This document shows, piece after piece, positions 7,045 through 14,753 of a stretch of DNA of 64,000 nucleotides; within the stretch, counting starts at the first letter, position 1, and every line of letters starts with the position of its first letter. The DNA lies in contig JADKIP010000015.1 of NCBI GenBank assembly GCA_016721185.1, forward strand, positions 310,001 to 374,000, in the 5' to 3' direction. The DNA is from Candidatus Dechloromonas phosphorivorans (lineage in GTDB: Bacteria; Pseudomonadota; Gammaproteobacteria; Burkholderiales; Rhodocyclaceae). The position numbers were made by a program, and so were the translations under genes. The notes below the pieces were generated by a model. The model was not told the DNA's origin, ran no database searches, and worked only from the letters and a program-made list of their open reading frames with translations.

Positions 7045-8319
7045 ATGGCCGACAAAGAGAACCTCTGCTACGCCTACATCCAGCTGCCAGGCACTTTTGA
7101 ATGGGTGCCCTGCGCCTCACTGAAGGTTAAGGAGGTGGGGGCGGGCGCATTCCAAGGCAGCTTCACGTACGGCAAGCGCTATCTCGCACGGGCAAATGTT
7201 GTCGAGTTGGACCCGTACCATCTAAAGCTCACCGACAAACCGATGTCGTTCACCAAGCTCAAGGGGATTCCCGGTGCTTTGCGCGACGCCAGTCCGGACG
7301 CATGGGGGCGGCGAGTCATCCAGGCCCGGCTCCAGCGAGAAGCGTCGGATATATCCGAAATGGAATACTTGCTCAATGGTCCTGACGACGGCGCTGGCAA
7401 TTTGCGTTTCGGCCTTTCAGTACAGCCCCCGGGCCCAGCCAAGCCCTTCAACCGCACGCACCAGCTTGAAGCTCTGGCCAAGGCTGCTGAGCAACTGGAG
7501 GAGACAGGCAAGCTCCCTTACGAAATCATGGAGAACCTGGAGCCTGGAACCAGCATGGGTGGCGCACGCCCCAAGGTCACGGTCGAAGACGGCCATCGCA
7601 TCTACTTGGCAAAGCTTCCTGAGAAGCAGGACAAGCACAATATGCAACGCATCGAGTACGCAACGCTCGAACTCGCCCGCGCGGCTGGATTACAGGTGTG
7701 TGGCACACGGATGGAGTCGGTCGGCAAGGCGGAAGCGCTGATGCTGCTGCGCTTCGACCGGGAATGGAATTCGGATGCCAACGCCTATGCGCGGCATGGT
7801 CTGGTGTCGGGGCTCACTGTCCTGGATGCCGAGGATGGCTACACCGGCCGCGACCGTTGGTCTTACTTGCTGCTCGCCGACGAAATTCGCCGCTGGTCTG
7901 TCAAGCCCGATGCAGACAGGCTGGAGCTATTTCGCCGGATGGTCTTCAACGCGATGGTCACCAACAACGACGACCACCCGCGCAACCACGCCATGCTCCG
8001 CACCGCAGGTGGCTGGCGCCTGTCTCCTGCCTACGACATCGTACCTGTTCCGCTTCTTTCCATGGAGCGGAGAGATTTAGCCCTGGAGGCCGGGCGCTAC
8101 GGCCGCGTAGCGAGCGTCTACAATCTCGTATCGGATTGCGGAAGCTTTGGTCTCACTCTCGAGGAGGCTCAGCAGGTCATCAACAAGATGGCGGATGTGG
8201 TCAAAGGCTGGCGCGAGTTGTTCGTGAAGCACAAAGTGGAGGGGCGCTCAATCGAACACATTTCGGGCGCCATCTTGCCCGAATGCTTCTTCCGCAAGGA
8301 GCCGACCACGCCGCCTTAA
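7045..8319 (+). CDS. hipA: HipA-like serine/threonine kinase toxin
   Basis: 424 aa from ATG 7045, seven bases after hipB; the frame is open further upstream within hipB but the family N-terminus starts here. Kinase landmarks: the GGARPK phosphate-binding stretch at 172-177, the catalytic loop TNNDDHPRNHAM with Asp309 as the likely base, and SPAYDIVPV with metal-binding Asp331. E. coli HipA phosphorylates glutamyl-tRNA synthetase; the target of this divergent homologue is unknown. All key residues appear present, so it should be active when not bound by HipB. Confidence 0.85.
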   Translation: MADKENLCYAYIQLPGTFEWVPCASLKVKEVGAGAFQGSFTYGKRYLARANVVELDPYHLKLTDKPMSFTKLKGIPGALRDASPDAWGRRVIQARLQREASDISEMEYLLNGPDDGAGNLRFGLSVQPPGPAKPFNRTHQLEALAKAAEQLEETGKLPYEIMENLEPGTSMGGARPKVTVEDGHRIYLAKLPEKQDKHNMQRIEYATLELARAAGLQVCGTRMESVGKAEALMLLRFDREWNSDANAYARHGLVSGLTVLDAEDGYTGRDRWSYLLLADEIRRWSVKPDADRLELFRRMVFNAMVTNNDDHPRNHAMLRTAGGWRLSPAYDIVPVPLLSMERRDLALEAGRYGRVASVYNLVSDCGSFGLTLEEAQQVINKMADVVKGWRELFVKHKVEGRSIEHISGAILPECFFRKEPTTPP

Positions 8320-8415
8320 GGGGCAAGTGCTACCTAATGCCGCGCTTGGGCCGATTCTTTCGTCGTTTCGTCGTTTAGCCGTGCGATTGGCGATGAACGC
8401 CTAATTCAAACTTCC

Positions 8416-8485
8416 TTTCATAGGTTGTCATTGTATTAACGATTGCTTTAATATCTTGGGTATCGTTTAAAGAGTTCTTTCATAG
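8416..8485 (+). promoter_or_regulatory. Promoter and operator-like repeats before the second Fic gene
   Basis: A sigma70-type promoter is visible as TTGTCA (8425-8430) and TAATAT (8449-8454) with an 18-base spacer. The -10 region is flanked by TTAACGAT (8436-8443) and ATCGTTTAA (8462-8470), an imperfect inverted repeat. A direct repeat CTTTCATAG lies outside at 8415-8423 and 8477-8485, the second copy abutting the start codon. The arrangement suggests repression by a bound protein. Confidence 0.5.
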
Positions 8486-8486
8486 C

Positions 8487-9641
8487 ATGCGCCGTACCGG
8501 TATTTACACCACTTCCACCACGCTGGGCGAAGCTGTTCAGGCATTTGTCCCGCTGCCGTTGCCGCCGAGCGATCCGGTATTGGCACCCGCCTGCTTCGCG
8601 GCGGGCAACCACGCGGCTGAACTGGCGTTGGCGCGTTTGTCCGGGGTGTCAGGCCTGGTGCCTTCGGTGGACTGGCTGCTCTATAGCGCCGTCCGCAAGG
8701 AAGCTCTGCTGACTTCGCAGATTGAGGGCACGCAGGCCACGCTTATCGACCTGTTCGATGCAGAGGCTGGTTTTGCCATCGGCAATACCGACGATGTCGA
8801 AGAAGTGACCAATTACCTGCGGGCATTCCGGTTGGTGCAGGACAATCTGCGCGATCCGGCGGGGCTGCCGATCAGTGTTCGGTTGTTGTGCGAAGCGCAC
8901 CGTTTGCTGCTCAACGGCGTTCGCGGGAGCGGCAAGCAGCCCGGCGAGTTGCGTCGTTCGCAAAACTGGATTGGCGGCACGCGGCCCGGCAACGCGACGT
9001 TCGTGCCGCCGCCGGCAGAGCGGGTGGCGGATTTGCTGGCCGATGTCGAGCGCTTCATTCATGACGACTCGGTCGCCACCCCGGCCTTGCCGCCGCTGGT
9101 GAATATTGCGCTGGTGCATGCCCAGTTTGAAACCATCCACCCGTTTCTTGATGGCAATGGTCGTATCGGGCGCTTGCTGATTGCGGTATTGCTGGAGCAT
9201 TGGCGGCTGCTACCCGAACCGCTGATGTATCTCAGCGGTTACCTGAAGCAGCACCAGTCGGCCTATTATCACCAGTTATCGGCGATCCGCACGCAAGGCG
9301 ACTGGGAGGGCTGGGTCAGCTTTTTCCTGGAGGGCGTCGCGGCCGCGGCCAGCGAGGCCGAGCGCGGCATTGTCGCCATTGCCAGTTTGATTGCCGCCGA
9401 CCGGCGTCGATTGCTGGCCTCGCCCAAGGCTGGCCCGGCAAGTTATCGTCTGTTTGAAGCGCTACCCATGATGCCGCGCTTTACCGTTGAACTGGCCCGC
9501 CAGGCGCTCAATACTAGCTTTCCTACGGCCAACGCAGCGGTCAAGCTGTTGGAGGATCTGGGGATTGTCTGCGAACTGACCGGGCAGAAGAAAAACCGCA
9601 GTTACAGTTATCAGGCTTACATCAAATTGATGGCGCATTGA
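8487..9641 (+). CDS. Fic family protein with canonical active site (putative AMP-transferase)
   Basis: A 384-aa protein. The active site HPFLDGNGRIGR is intact, with catalytic His218, so transfer of AMP (or another nucleotide moiety) onto a target hydroxyl is expected. The inhibitory motif T-x3-E-G at 76-81 (TSQIEG) precedes the Fic core, the class II arrangement of the SoFic type that blocks ATP until relieved. The C-terminal 70 residues look like a winged helix (FPTANAAVKLLEDLGIV). Unlike the Fic protein at 5395 it keeps every catalytic residue. It stands alone, with no separate antitoxin gene, as expected for class II proteins. Confidence 0.88.
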   Translation: MRRTGIYTTSTTLGEAVQAFVPLPLPPSDPVLAPACFAAGNHAAELALARLSGVSGLVPSVDWLLYSAVRKEALLTSQIEGTQATLIDLFDAEAGFAIGNTDDVEEVTNYLRAFRLVQDNLRDPAGLPISVRLLCEAHRLLLNGVRGSGKQPGELRRSQNWIGGTRPGNATFVPPPAERVADLLADVERFIHDDSVATPALPPLVNIALVHAQFETIHPFLDGNGRIGRLLIAVLLEHWRLLPEPLMYLSGYLKQHQSAYYHQLSAIRTQGDWEGWVSFFLEGVAAAASEAERGIVAIASLIAADRRRLLASPKAGPASYRLFEALPMMPRFTVELARQALNTSFPTANAAVKLLEDLGIVCELTGQKKNRSYSYQAYIKLMAH

Positions 9642-9699
9642 TGTACTGGTTCCGCAGCCAGTCATTGGCAATTTTTAATACCATTTTGTGGGAGTAATC

Positions 9700-10755
9700 A
9701 TGATTTTAGTCACCGGAGCCGCCGGCTTTATCGGCAGTAACTTTGTCCTCGATTGGCTGGCCCAATGCGATGAGCCCGTTATCAATCTTGATGATTTGAC
9801 CTACGCGGGCAATCTGGAAAACCTTGCTGCGGTGAACGGTGATTCTCGCCATATTTTTGTGAAGGGCAGCATTGGCGATTTCGATCTTGTGGCCAAGCTG
9901 CTCGGCGAATACCAGCCGCGCGCGGTGGTTAATTTTGCGGCGGAAAGCCACGTTGACCGCAGCATTCATGGGCCGGAAGATTTTATTCAGACCAATATCG
10001 TCGGCACCTTCCATATGCTGGAAGCCGTACGCGCTTATTGGGGCGGGCTGGCCGATGATGCGAAGCGCCAGTTCCGTTTCTTGCATGTTTCTACCGACGA
10101 GGTTTACGGCTCGCTGGCGAAGGATGAGCCGGCGTTTACCGAAACCCACCGGTACGAGCCGAACAGCCCGTATTCAGCCAGCAAGGCGGCAAGCGATCAT
10201 TTGGTCAGGGCTTACCACCATACGTACGGTTTGCCGGTGCTGACGACCAATTGCTCGAACAATTACGGGCCTTTCCACTTTCCGGAAAAGCTGATTCCTC
10301 TGGTTATTCACAATGCCTTGGCGGGCAAGCCGTTGCCGATCTACGGTGATGGCCAGCAGATTCGTGACTGGTTGTATGTGAAGGACCATTGCTCGGCGAT
10401 TCGGCGCGTGCTTGAGGCCGGCCGCTTGGGTGAAACCTACAACGTGGGCGGCTGGAATGAAAAGCCCAACCTCGACGTGGTGCACACGCTGTGCCATATC
10501 CTCGACGAACTGAGCCCGCGTGCGGATGGAAAACTGTACAAGGAGCAGATTACTTACGTGACCGACCGGCCGGGGCATGACCGCCGCTATGCGATTGATG
10601 CGACCAAGATCGAACGCGAGCTGGGCTGGAAACCTGCCGAAACCTTCGAGACGGGCATTCGCAAGACGGTCCAGTGGTATCTCGATAACCAGCCCTGGGT
10701 GGCGAATGTGACGAGCGGGGCGTATCGGGATTGGTTGGGCAAGCAGTACGGGTGA
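9700..10755 (+). CDS. rmlB: dTDP-glucose 4,6-dehydratase
   Basis: 351 aa from ATG 9700, preceded by GGGAG at 9690-9694; GTG 9688 is in frame but overlaps that site. An extended SDR enzyme: NAD-binding TGAAGFIGSN at the N-terminus, catalytic pair in YSASKAASDH, HVSTDEVYG and NCSNNYGP. It converts dTDP-glucose to dTDP-4-keto-6-deoxyglucose, the second step of dTDP-L-rhamnose synthesis. rmlA and rmlC follow, while rmlD is not in this window. Confidence 0.95.
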   Translation: MILVTGAAGFIGSNFVLDWLAQCDEPVINLDDLTYAGNLENLAAVNGDSRHIFVKGSIGDFDLVAKLLGEYQPRAVVNFAAESHVDRSIHGPEDFIQTNIVGTFHMLEAVRAYWGGLADDAKRQFRFLHVSTDEVYGSLAKDEPAFTETHRYEPNSPYSASKAASDHLVRAYHHTYGLPVLTTNCSNNYGPFHFPEKLIPLVIHNALAGKPLPIYGDGQQIRDWLYVKDHCSAIRRVLEAGRLGETYNVGGWNEKPNLDVVHTLCHILDELSPRADGKLYKEQITYVTDRPGHDRRYAIDATKIERELGWKPAETFETGIRKTVQWYLDNQPWVANVTSGAYRDWLGKQYG

Positions 10756-10850
10756 AGGTTTGAACGGTTATTTTTGGGCTGACATTGCTCGCCGGGCAAA
10801 GCGCTCTGGCTCAGGTGCGGCAACAAATTTTGTGATTAAAGGAAAAGATC

Positions 10851-11729
10851 ATGCGTAAAGGAATAATCCTCGCTGGCGGTTCGGGCACGCGTTTATACCC
10901 GGTGACGTTGGCTGTTTCAAAGCAGCTCCTGCCGATTCACGACAAGCCAATGATCTACTACCCGCTCAGCACGCTGATGCTGGCGGGAATTCGTGACATC
11001 CTGATCATCTCCACGCCTCAAGACACGCCGCGCTTTCAGCAACTGCTTGGCGATGGCAGCCAGTGGGGACTCAACCTTCAATATGCGATCCAGCCGAGCC
11101 CGGATGGCCTGGCCCAAGCCTTTATCATTGGCCGCGATTTTGTCGGTAACGGCGACAGCGCTCTGGTGCTGGGCGATAACATTTTTTACGGTCATGAATT
11201 TGCCCACGATCTCAAGCTGGCCGGCCAGCAAGCGAGCGGTGCCACCGTTTTTGCCTACCATGTGCATGATCCGGAGCGCTACGGCGTGGTTGAGTTCGAC
11301 GCCGCCGGCCAGGCGATCAGCCTCGAAGAAAAGCCAACCCAGCCAAAATCCAACTACGCGGTGACCGGGCTGTATTTTTACGACAACCAGGTGCTCGACA
11401 TCGCTCGTGATCTCAAGCCATCGCCCCGCGGTGAACTCGAAATTACCGATGTAAACCGGGTCTATCTGGAGCGTCAGCAGCTCAATGTTCAGGTGATGGG
11501 GCGCGGCCACGCCTGGCTTGACACGGGCACCCACGAAAGCCTGCTTGATGCCAGCCAGTTCATCGCTACCATCGAGAAACGCCAGGGCCTGAAAGTCGCC
11601 TGTCCGGAAGAAATTGCCTTCCGCAAAGGCTGGGTCGATGCAGCGCAACTCGAAGCGCTCGCCCAGCCGATGCTTAAAAACCTTTACGGCCAATACTTGA
11701 TGAGTGTTTTGAAGGAAAAGGTGTTCTGA
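10851..11729 (+). CDS. rmlA: Glucose-1-phosphate thymidylyltransferase
   Basis: A 292-aa nucleotidyltransferase that makes dTDP-glucose. The N-terminal signature GIILAGGSGTRLYPVT, followed by SKQLLPIHDKPMIYYP, and later GDNIFYGH and AWLDTGTHESL are the standard RmlA landmarks at the usual length. AAAGGA before the ATG serves as ribosome-binding site. Its stop overlaps the rmlC start by one base, which implies translational coupling. Confidence 0.95.
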   Translation: MRKGIILAGGSGTRLYPVTLAVSKQLLPIHDKPMIYYPLSTLMLAGIRDILIISTPQDTPRFQQLLGDGSQWGLNLQYAIQPSPDGLAQAFIIGRDFVGNGDSALVLGDNIFYGHEFAHDLKLAGQQASGATVFAYHVHDPERYGVVEFDAAGQAISLEEKPTQPKSNYAVTGLYFYDNQVLDIARDLKPSPRGELEITDVNRVYLERQQLNVQVMGRGHAWLDTGTHESLLDASQFIATIEKRQGLKVACPEEIAFRKGWVDAAQLEALAQPMLKNLYGQYLMSVLKEKVF

Positions 11730-12274
11730 TGCGTTGTACGCCTACTGCTATACCGGATGCTCTTATCCTGGAACCCAAAGTCTTTGGTGATGACCGCGGC
11801 TTTTTCTATGAGAGCTATAACCAGCAAGCCTTTCAAGCGGCGACTGGCCTCGATGTCACGTTCGTCCAGGATAATCACTCGAAGTCCGCCAGAAATGTCT
11901 TGCGCGGCCTGCATTATCAGGTGGAGCAACCCCAGGGCAAGCTGGTGCGCGTCGTTCAAGGTGAAGTCTTCGATGTTGCGGTCGACATCAGAAAAGGCTC
12001 GAAAACCTTTGGTCTGTGGGTTGGACAGATTCTTTCGGCGGAGAATAAAAAGCAGCTTTGGGTGCCGCCCGGATTGGCGCACGGTTTTGTCGTGCTCTCC
12101 GAAACTGCCGAGTTTCTCTACAAAACAACCGATTACTACGCACCCGCCCATGAGCGCTGCATCGCCTGGAATGACCCGGATCTGGCGATCAACTGGCAGA
12201 TGCAGGGCGAACCGCTGCTCTCGGCCAAGGACGCGGCAGGGGTGGCGTTTAGAGATGCGACAAGCCGGCTTTAA
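11729..12274 (+). CDS. rmlC: dTDP-4-dehydrorhamnose 3,5-epimerase
   Basis: A 181-aa cupin-fold epimerase for the third step of dTDP-L-rhamnose synthesis. GDDRGFFYESYN, the catalytic-His segment RGLHYQ, GKLVRVVQGEVFDVAVD, PPGLAHGFVVLS and the C-terminal tyrosine-containing FLYKTTDYYAP are all family features. It starts inside the rmlA stop codon. No rmlD follows; the next gene makes GDP-mannose. Confidence 0.95.
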   Translation: MRCTPTAIPDALILEPKVFGDDRGFFYESYNQQAFQAATGLDVTFVQDNHSKSARNVLRGLHYQVEQPQGKLVRVVQGEVFDVAVDIRKGSKTFGLWVGQILSAENKKQLWVPPGLAHGFVVLSETAEFLYKTTDYYAPAHERCIAWNDPDLAINWQMQGEPLLSAKDAAGVAFRDATSRL

Positions 12275-12312
12275 TGCTCAATATTCAATAGCTTTTACAG
12301 GCGTATATTTTC

Positions 12313-13752
12313 ATGACCAAAATCCTCCCCGTCGTTCTCTCTGGTGGCTCCGGCACTCGCCTCTGGCCGCTCTCCCGCGAGAAATACCCAAAGCAGCTCT
12401 TGCCTTTGGTCGGCGAACACTCGATGTTGCAAGCCACCCTCCTGCGCCTTGGCGGTCTGGCTGATCTGGCGGCGCCTTTGCTCGTTTGCAATGAGGAGCA
12501 CCGCTTTGTCGTCGCCGAACAAGTCCGCACGCTGGGCCTGCACGGTAGCGTGCTGCTTGAACCCATCGGGCGTAACACGGCCCCGGCGCTGGCGTTGGCT
12601 GCCTTGTGGGCGGTGCGGGATGGTGATGACCCGGTTTTGGTCGTTATGCCAGCGGATCACGATATTGCCGATGCGGCGGCTTTCTGCAACGCCGTCAGCC
12701 GCGCCGCGGTGCTGGCTGAAACCGGTATTGCCGTTACCTTTGGTATTACCCCGGACTGCGCTGAAACCGGTTATGGCTATATCCAGCAAGGGCTGGCGCT
12801 GGGCGATGGTTCTGGCGCTTTTCAACTCGCTCGCTTTGTCGAAAAGCCCGACCGAAATACTGCAGAAAGCTACCTCGCTGCGGGTGATTACCTATGGAAC
12901 AGCGGCATTTTTGTCTTGCGTGCCTCAGTCTGGCTGGCTGCCCTCGGTGTCTGCCGCCCTGACATGCTCGCCGCCTGCCAGAATGCATTGGCCAACGGCA
13001 AAACCGATGGTGATTTTGTTCGGGTCGATAGCGAGATCTTCAAAGCCTGCCCGGCAGATTCAATCGACTACGCGGTTATGGAGCGCTTGACTGCCGGGAT
13101 TGCCGGTTTGCCCAAGGCCGCCGTCATTCCGCTGAGCGCTGGTTGGTCGGATGTCGGGGCTTGGGATGCGCTATGGAAAGTGCTGCCCAAATGCGGCGAT
13201 GGCAACGCCTCGCGGGGTGATGTCATGCTGGAAAACTGCCGCGATACGCTGGTCGTTTCCGAAAGCCGCCTGGTCGCCTGTATTGGTCTTAATAATGTGG
13301 TGGTGGTTGAAACCGACGATGCCATTCTCGTCGTTCATCACGACGCGACTCAGGATGTCAAAAAAATTGTTGACCGCCTGAAAGCAGAGAAACGTAGTGT
13401 TGCCCAATGGCACCGCAAGGTTTATCGGCCTTGGGGTTGGTACGACGGGGTGGATGCCGGTGATCGCTTTCAGGTGAAGCGTATCGGGGTCAAGCCGGGC
13501 GGTACGCTGTCACTGCAAATGCATCATCACCGAGCCGAGCACTGGATTGTGGTGAGCGGTACGGCGCTGGTGACCAAAGGCGATGAGAGCTTTCTTGTTA
13601 CGGAAAACCAATCGACCTACATCCCGTTGGGTGTCAAACACCGCCTTGAAAACCCCGGTATCGTGCCCTTGGAAATGATTGAGGTGCAATCGGGCAGTTA
13701 CCTCGGTGAGGATGACATCGTGCGTTTTGAAGATACTTACGGGCGCACATGA
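12313..13752 (+). CDS. manC: Mannose-1-phosphate guanylyltransferase / mannose-6-phosphate isomerase
   Basis: A 479-aa bifunctional type II enzyme. The N-terminal 350 residues are the GDP-mannose pyrophosphorylase (LSGGSGTRLWPLSREKYPKQ, FVEKPD, WNSGIFV); the last 110 are a cupin with RPWGWYDG, GGTLSLQMHHHRAEHW and the LGVKHRLENP segment. It supplies GDP-mannose for polysaccharides and can feed GDP-fucose or GDP-rhamnose branches. No phosphomannomutase gene is present in the window. It ends the nucleotide-sugar block. Confidence 0.93.
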   Translation: MTKILPVVLSGGSGTRLWPLSREKYPKQLLPLVGEHSMLQATLLRLGGLADLAAPLLVCNEEHRFVVAEQVRTLGLHGSVLLEPIGRNTAPALALAALWAVRDGDDPVLVVMPADHDIADAAAFCNAVSRAAVLAETGIAVTFGITPDCAETGYGYIQQGLALGDGSGAFQLARFVEKPDRNTAESYLAAGDYLWNSGIFVLRASVWLAALGVCRPDMLAACQNALANGKTDGDFVRVDSEIFKACPADSIDYAVMERLTAGIAGLPKAAVIPLSAGWSDVGAWDALWKVLPKCGDGNASRGDVMLENCRDTLVVSESRLVACIGLNNVVVVETDDAILVVHHDATQDVKKIVDRLKAEKRSVAQWHRKVYRPWGWYDGVDAGDRFQVKRIGVKPGGTLSLQMHHHRAEHWIVVSGTALVTKGDESFLVTENQSTYIPLGVKHRLENPGIVPLEMIEVQSGSYLGEDDIVRFEDTYGRT

Positions 13753-13814
13753 TGCTCGGTATGGCCAGTTGGCGCCTGCGCGGCCTGGTTTCTGCGATCT
13801 CAGCCTGATTTGTC

Positions 13815-13847
13815 GTCGAGCTTGTTGATGGGATCAACAAGCTCGAC
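13815..13847. repeat. Perfect 15-bp stem hairpin without a T-run
   Basis: GTCGAGCTTGTTGAT (13815-13829) and its exact complement (13833-13847) flank a GGG loop. It lies 60 bases after manC. No U-tract follows, so it is not a typical intrinsic terminator; it may stabilise the mRNA end or be a mobile-repeat relic. Confidence 0.6.
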
Positions 13848-13863
13848 ATATCATGCCTCTTTC

Positions 13864-13879
13864 CATACGGTACCGTATG
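13864..13879. promoter_or_regulatory. Perfect 16-bp palindrome before the SDR gene, probable operator
   Basis: CATACGGTACCGTATG is self-complementary over its whole length and lies 50 bases before the SDR start. Length and symmetry suit a dimeric regulator such as a TetR-family protein; no such regulator is encoded nearby, so identity is open. Confidence 0.5.
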
Positions 13880-13928
13880 CGGTAAATTGTGCGGTTGTCA
13901 TGGTCAGTTTTGTTTGGAGAGATAAAGC

Positions 13929-14696
13929 GTGCAAATCAAAGATAAAGTTTTTCTGGTAACAGGTGCCGGTTCAGGTCTGGGGGCTGCGACGGCCCGAATG
14001 CTGGCTGAGGCCGGGGCTAAAGTGGTATTGGCTGATTTGAACCGTGAGGCGGGCGAAAAGCTTTCGCTGGAACTTGGCGCAAGTACTTGCTTCGTTGAAA
14101 CCGATGTTGCAAACGAAGCTTCTGCGGTCAACGCGGTTAATACGGCAATTTCCATGTTCGGTGGGCTGCAGGGCCTGGTGAATTGCGCCGGTGTGGCGCC
14201 GGCGGAAAAGGTGGTTGGCAAGGAAGGTCCGCATCGCCTGGAGAGCTTTGCCAAGGTGATCAATATCAATCTGGTGGGTACGTTCAACATGCTTCGCCTG
14301 GCGGCAGAGGCGATGTTGAAGGGTGAGCCGGATGCCGGGGGCGAGCGCGGTGTGATCATCAATACGGCTTCTGTGGCGGCTTTTGATGGTCAGTTGGGGC
14401 AGGCGGCCTATGCTGCGTCGAAGGGCGGTATTGTCGCCCTGACCTTGCCGGTGGCGCGTGAATTGGCGCGTAGCGGGATTCGTTGCATGACCATTGCGCC
14501 CGGCATTATGGAAACGCCGATGCTGCTGGGGATGCCGCCCGAAGTGCAGGATTCGCTCAACAAGATGGTGCCGTTCCCGACCCGTATGGGCAAGCCGGCC
14601 GAGTATGCCGCGCTGGTCAAGCATATTGCTGAAAACGCCTATCTCAATGGCGAAGTCATCCGCCTGGATGGCGCAATCCGGATGGGAACCAAATAA
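13929..14696 (+). CDS. SDR oxidoreductase, 3-hydroxyacyl-CoA dehydrogenase type II-like
   Basis: A 255-aa classical short-chain dehydrogenase beginning at GTG 13929 with GGAGAG just upstream. TGAGSGLG at 12-19 binds NAD, DVA (about 60-62) follows, NCAG is the structural motif, and Y-x3-K occurs in YAASKGG after the catalytic Ser. The text APGIMETPML and RLDGAIRMGTK at the end resemble HSD17B10-type 3-hydroxy-2-methylbutyryl/3-hydroxyacyl-CoA dehydrogenases of fatty or branched-chain acyl-CoA breakdown. FabG-like enzymes are the alternative. It is a single-gene unit between a palindrome and a terminator. Confidence 0.75.
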   Translation: MQIKDKVFLVTGAGSGLGAATARMLAEAGAKVVLADLNREAGEKLSLELGASTCFVETDVANEASAVNAVNTAISMFGGLQGLVNCAGVAPAEKVVGKEGPHRLESFAKVININLVGTFNMLRLAAEAMLKGEPDAGGERGVIINTASVAAFDGQLGQAAYAASKGGIVALTLPVARELARSGIRCMTIAPGIMETPMLLGMPPEVQDSLNKMVPFPTRMGKPAEYAALVKHIAENAYLNGEVIRLDGAIRMGTK

Positions 14697-14725
14697 ACTA
14701 TACTTTGGCTCCGCCATTGATCCCT

Positions 14726-14750
14726 AAAGGCACTTCGGTGCCTTTTTATT
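14726..14750 (+). terminator. Intrinsic terminator after the SDR gene, abutting ccoI
   Basis: AAAGGCAC (14726-14733) pairs perfectly with GTGCCTTT (14738-14745) around a TTCG tetraloop, followed by TTATTT. The ccoI ATG comes only four bases later, leaving no room for a ribosome-binding site. Confidence 0.85.
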
Positions 14751-14753
14751 TGC

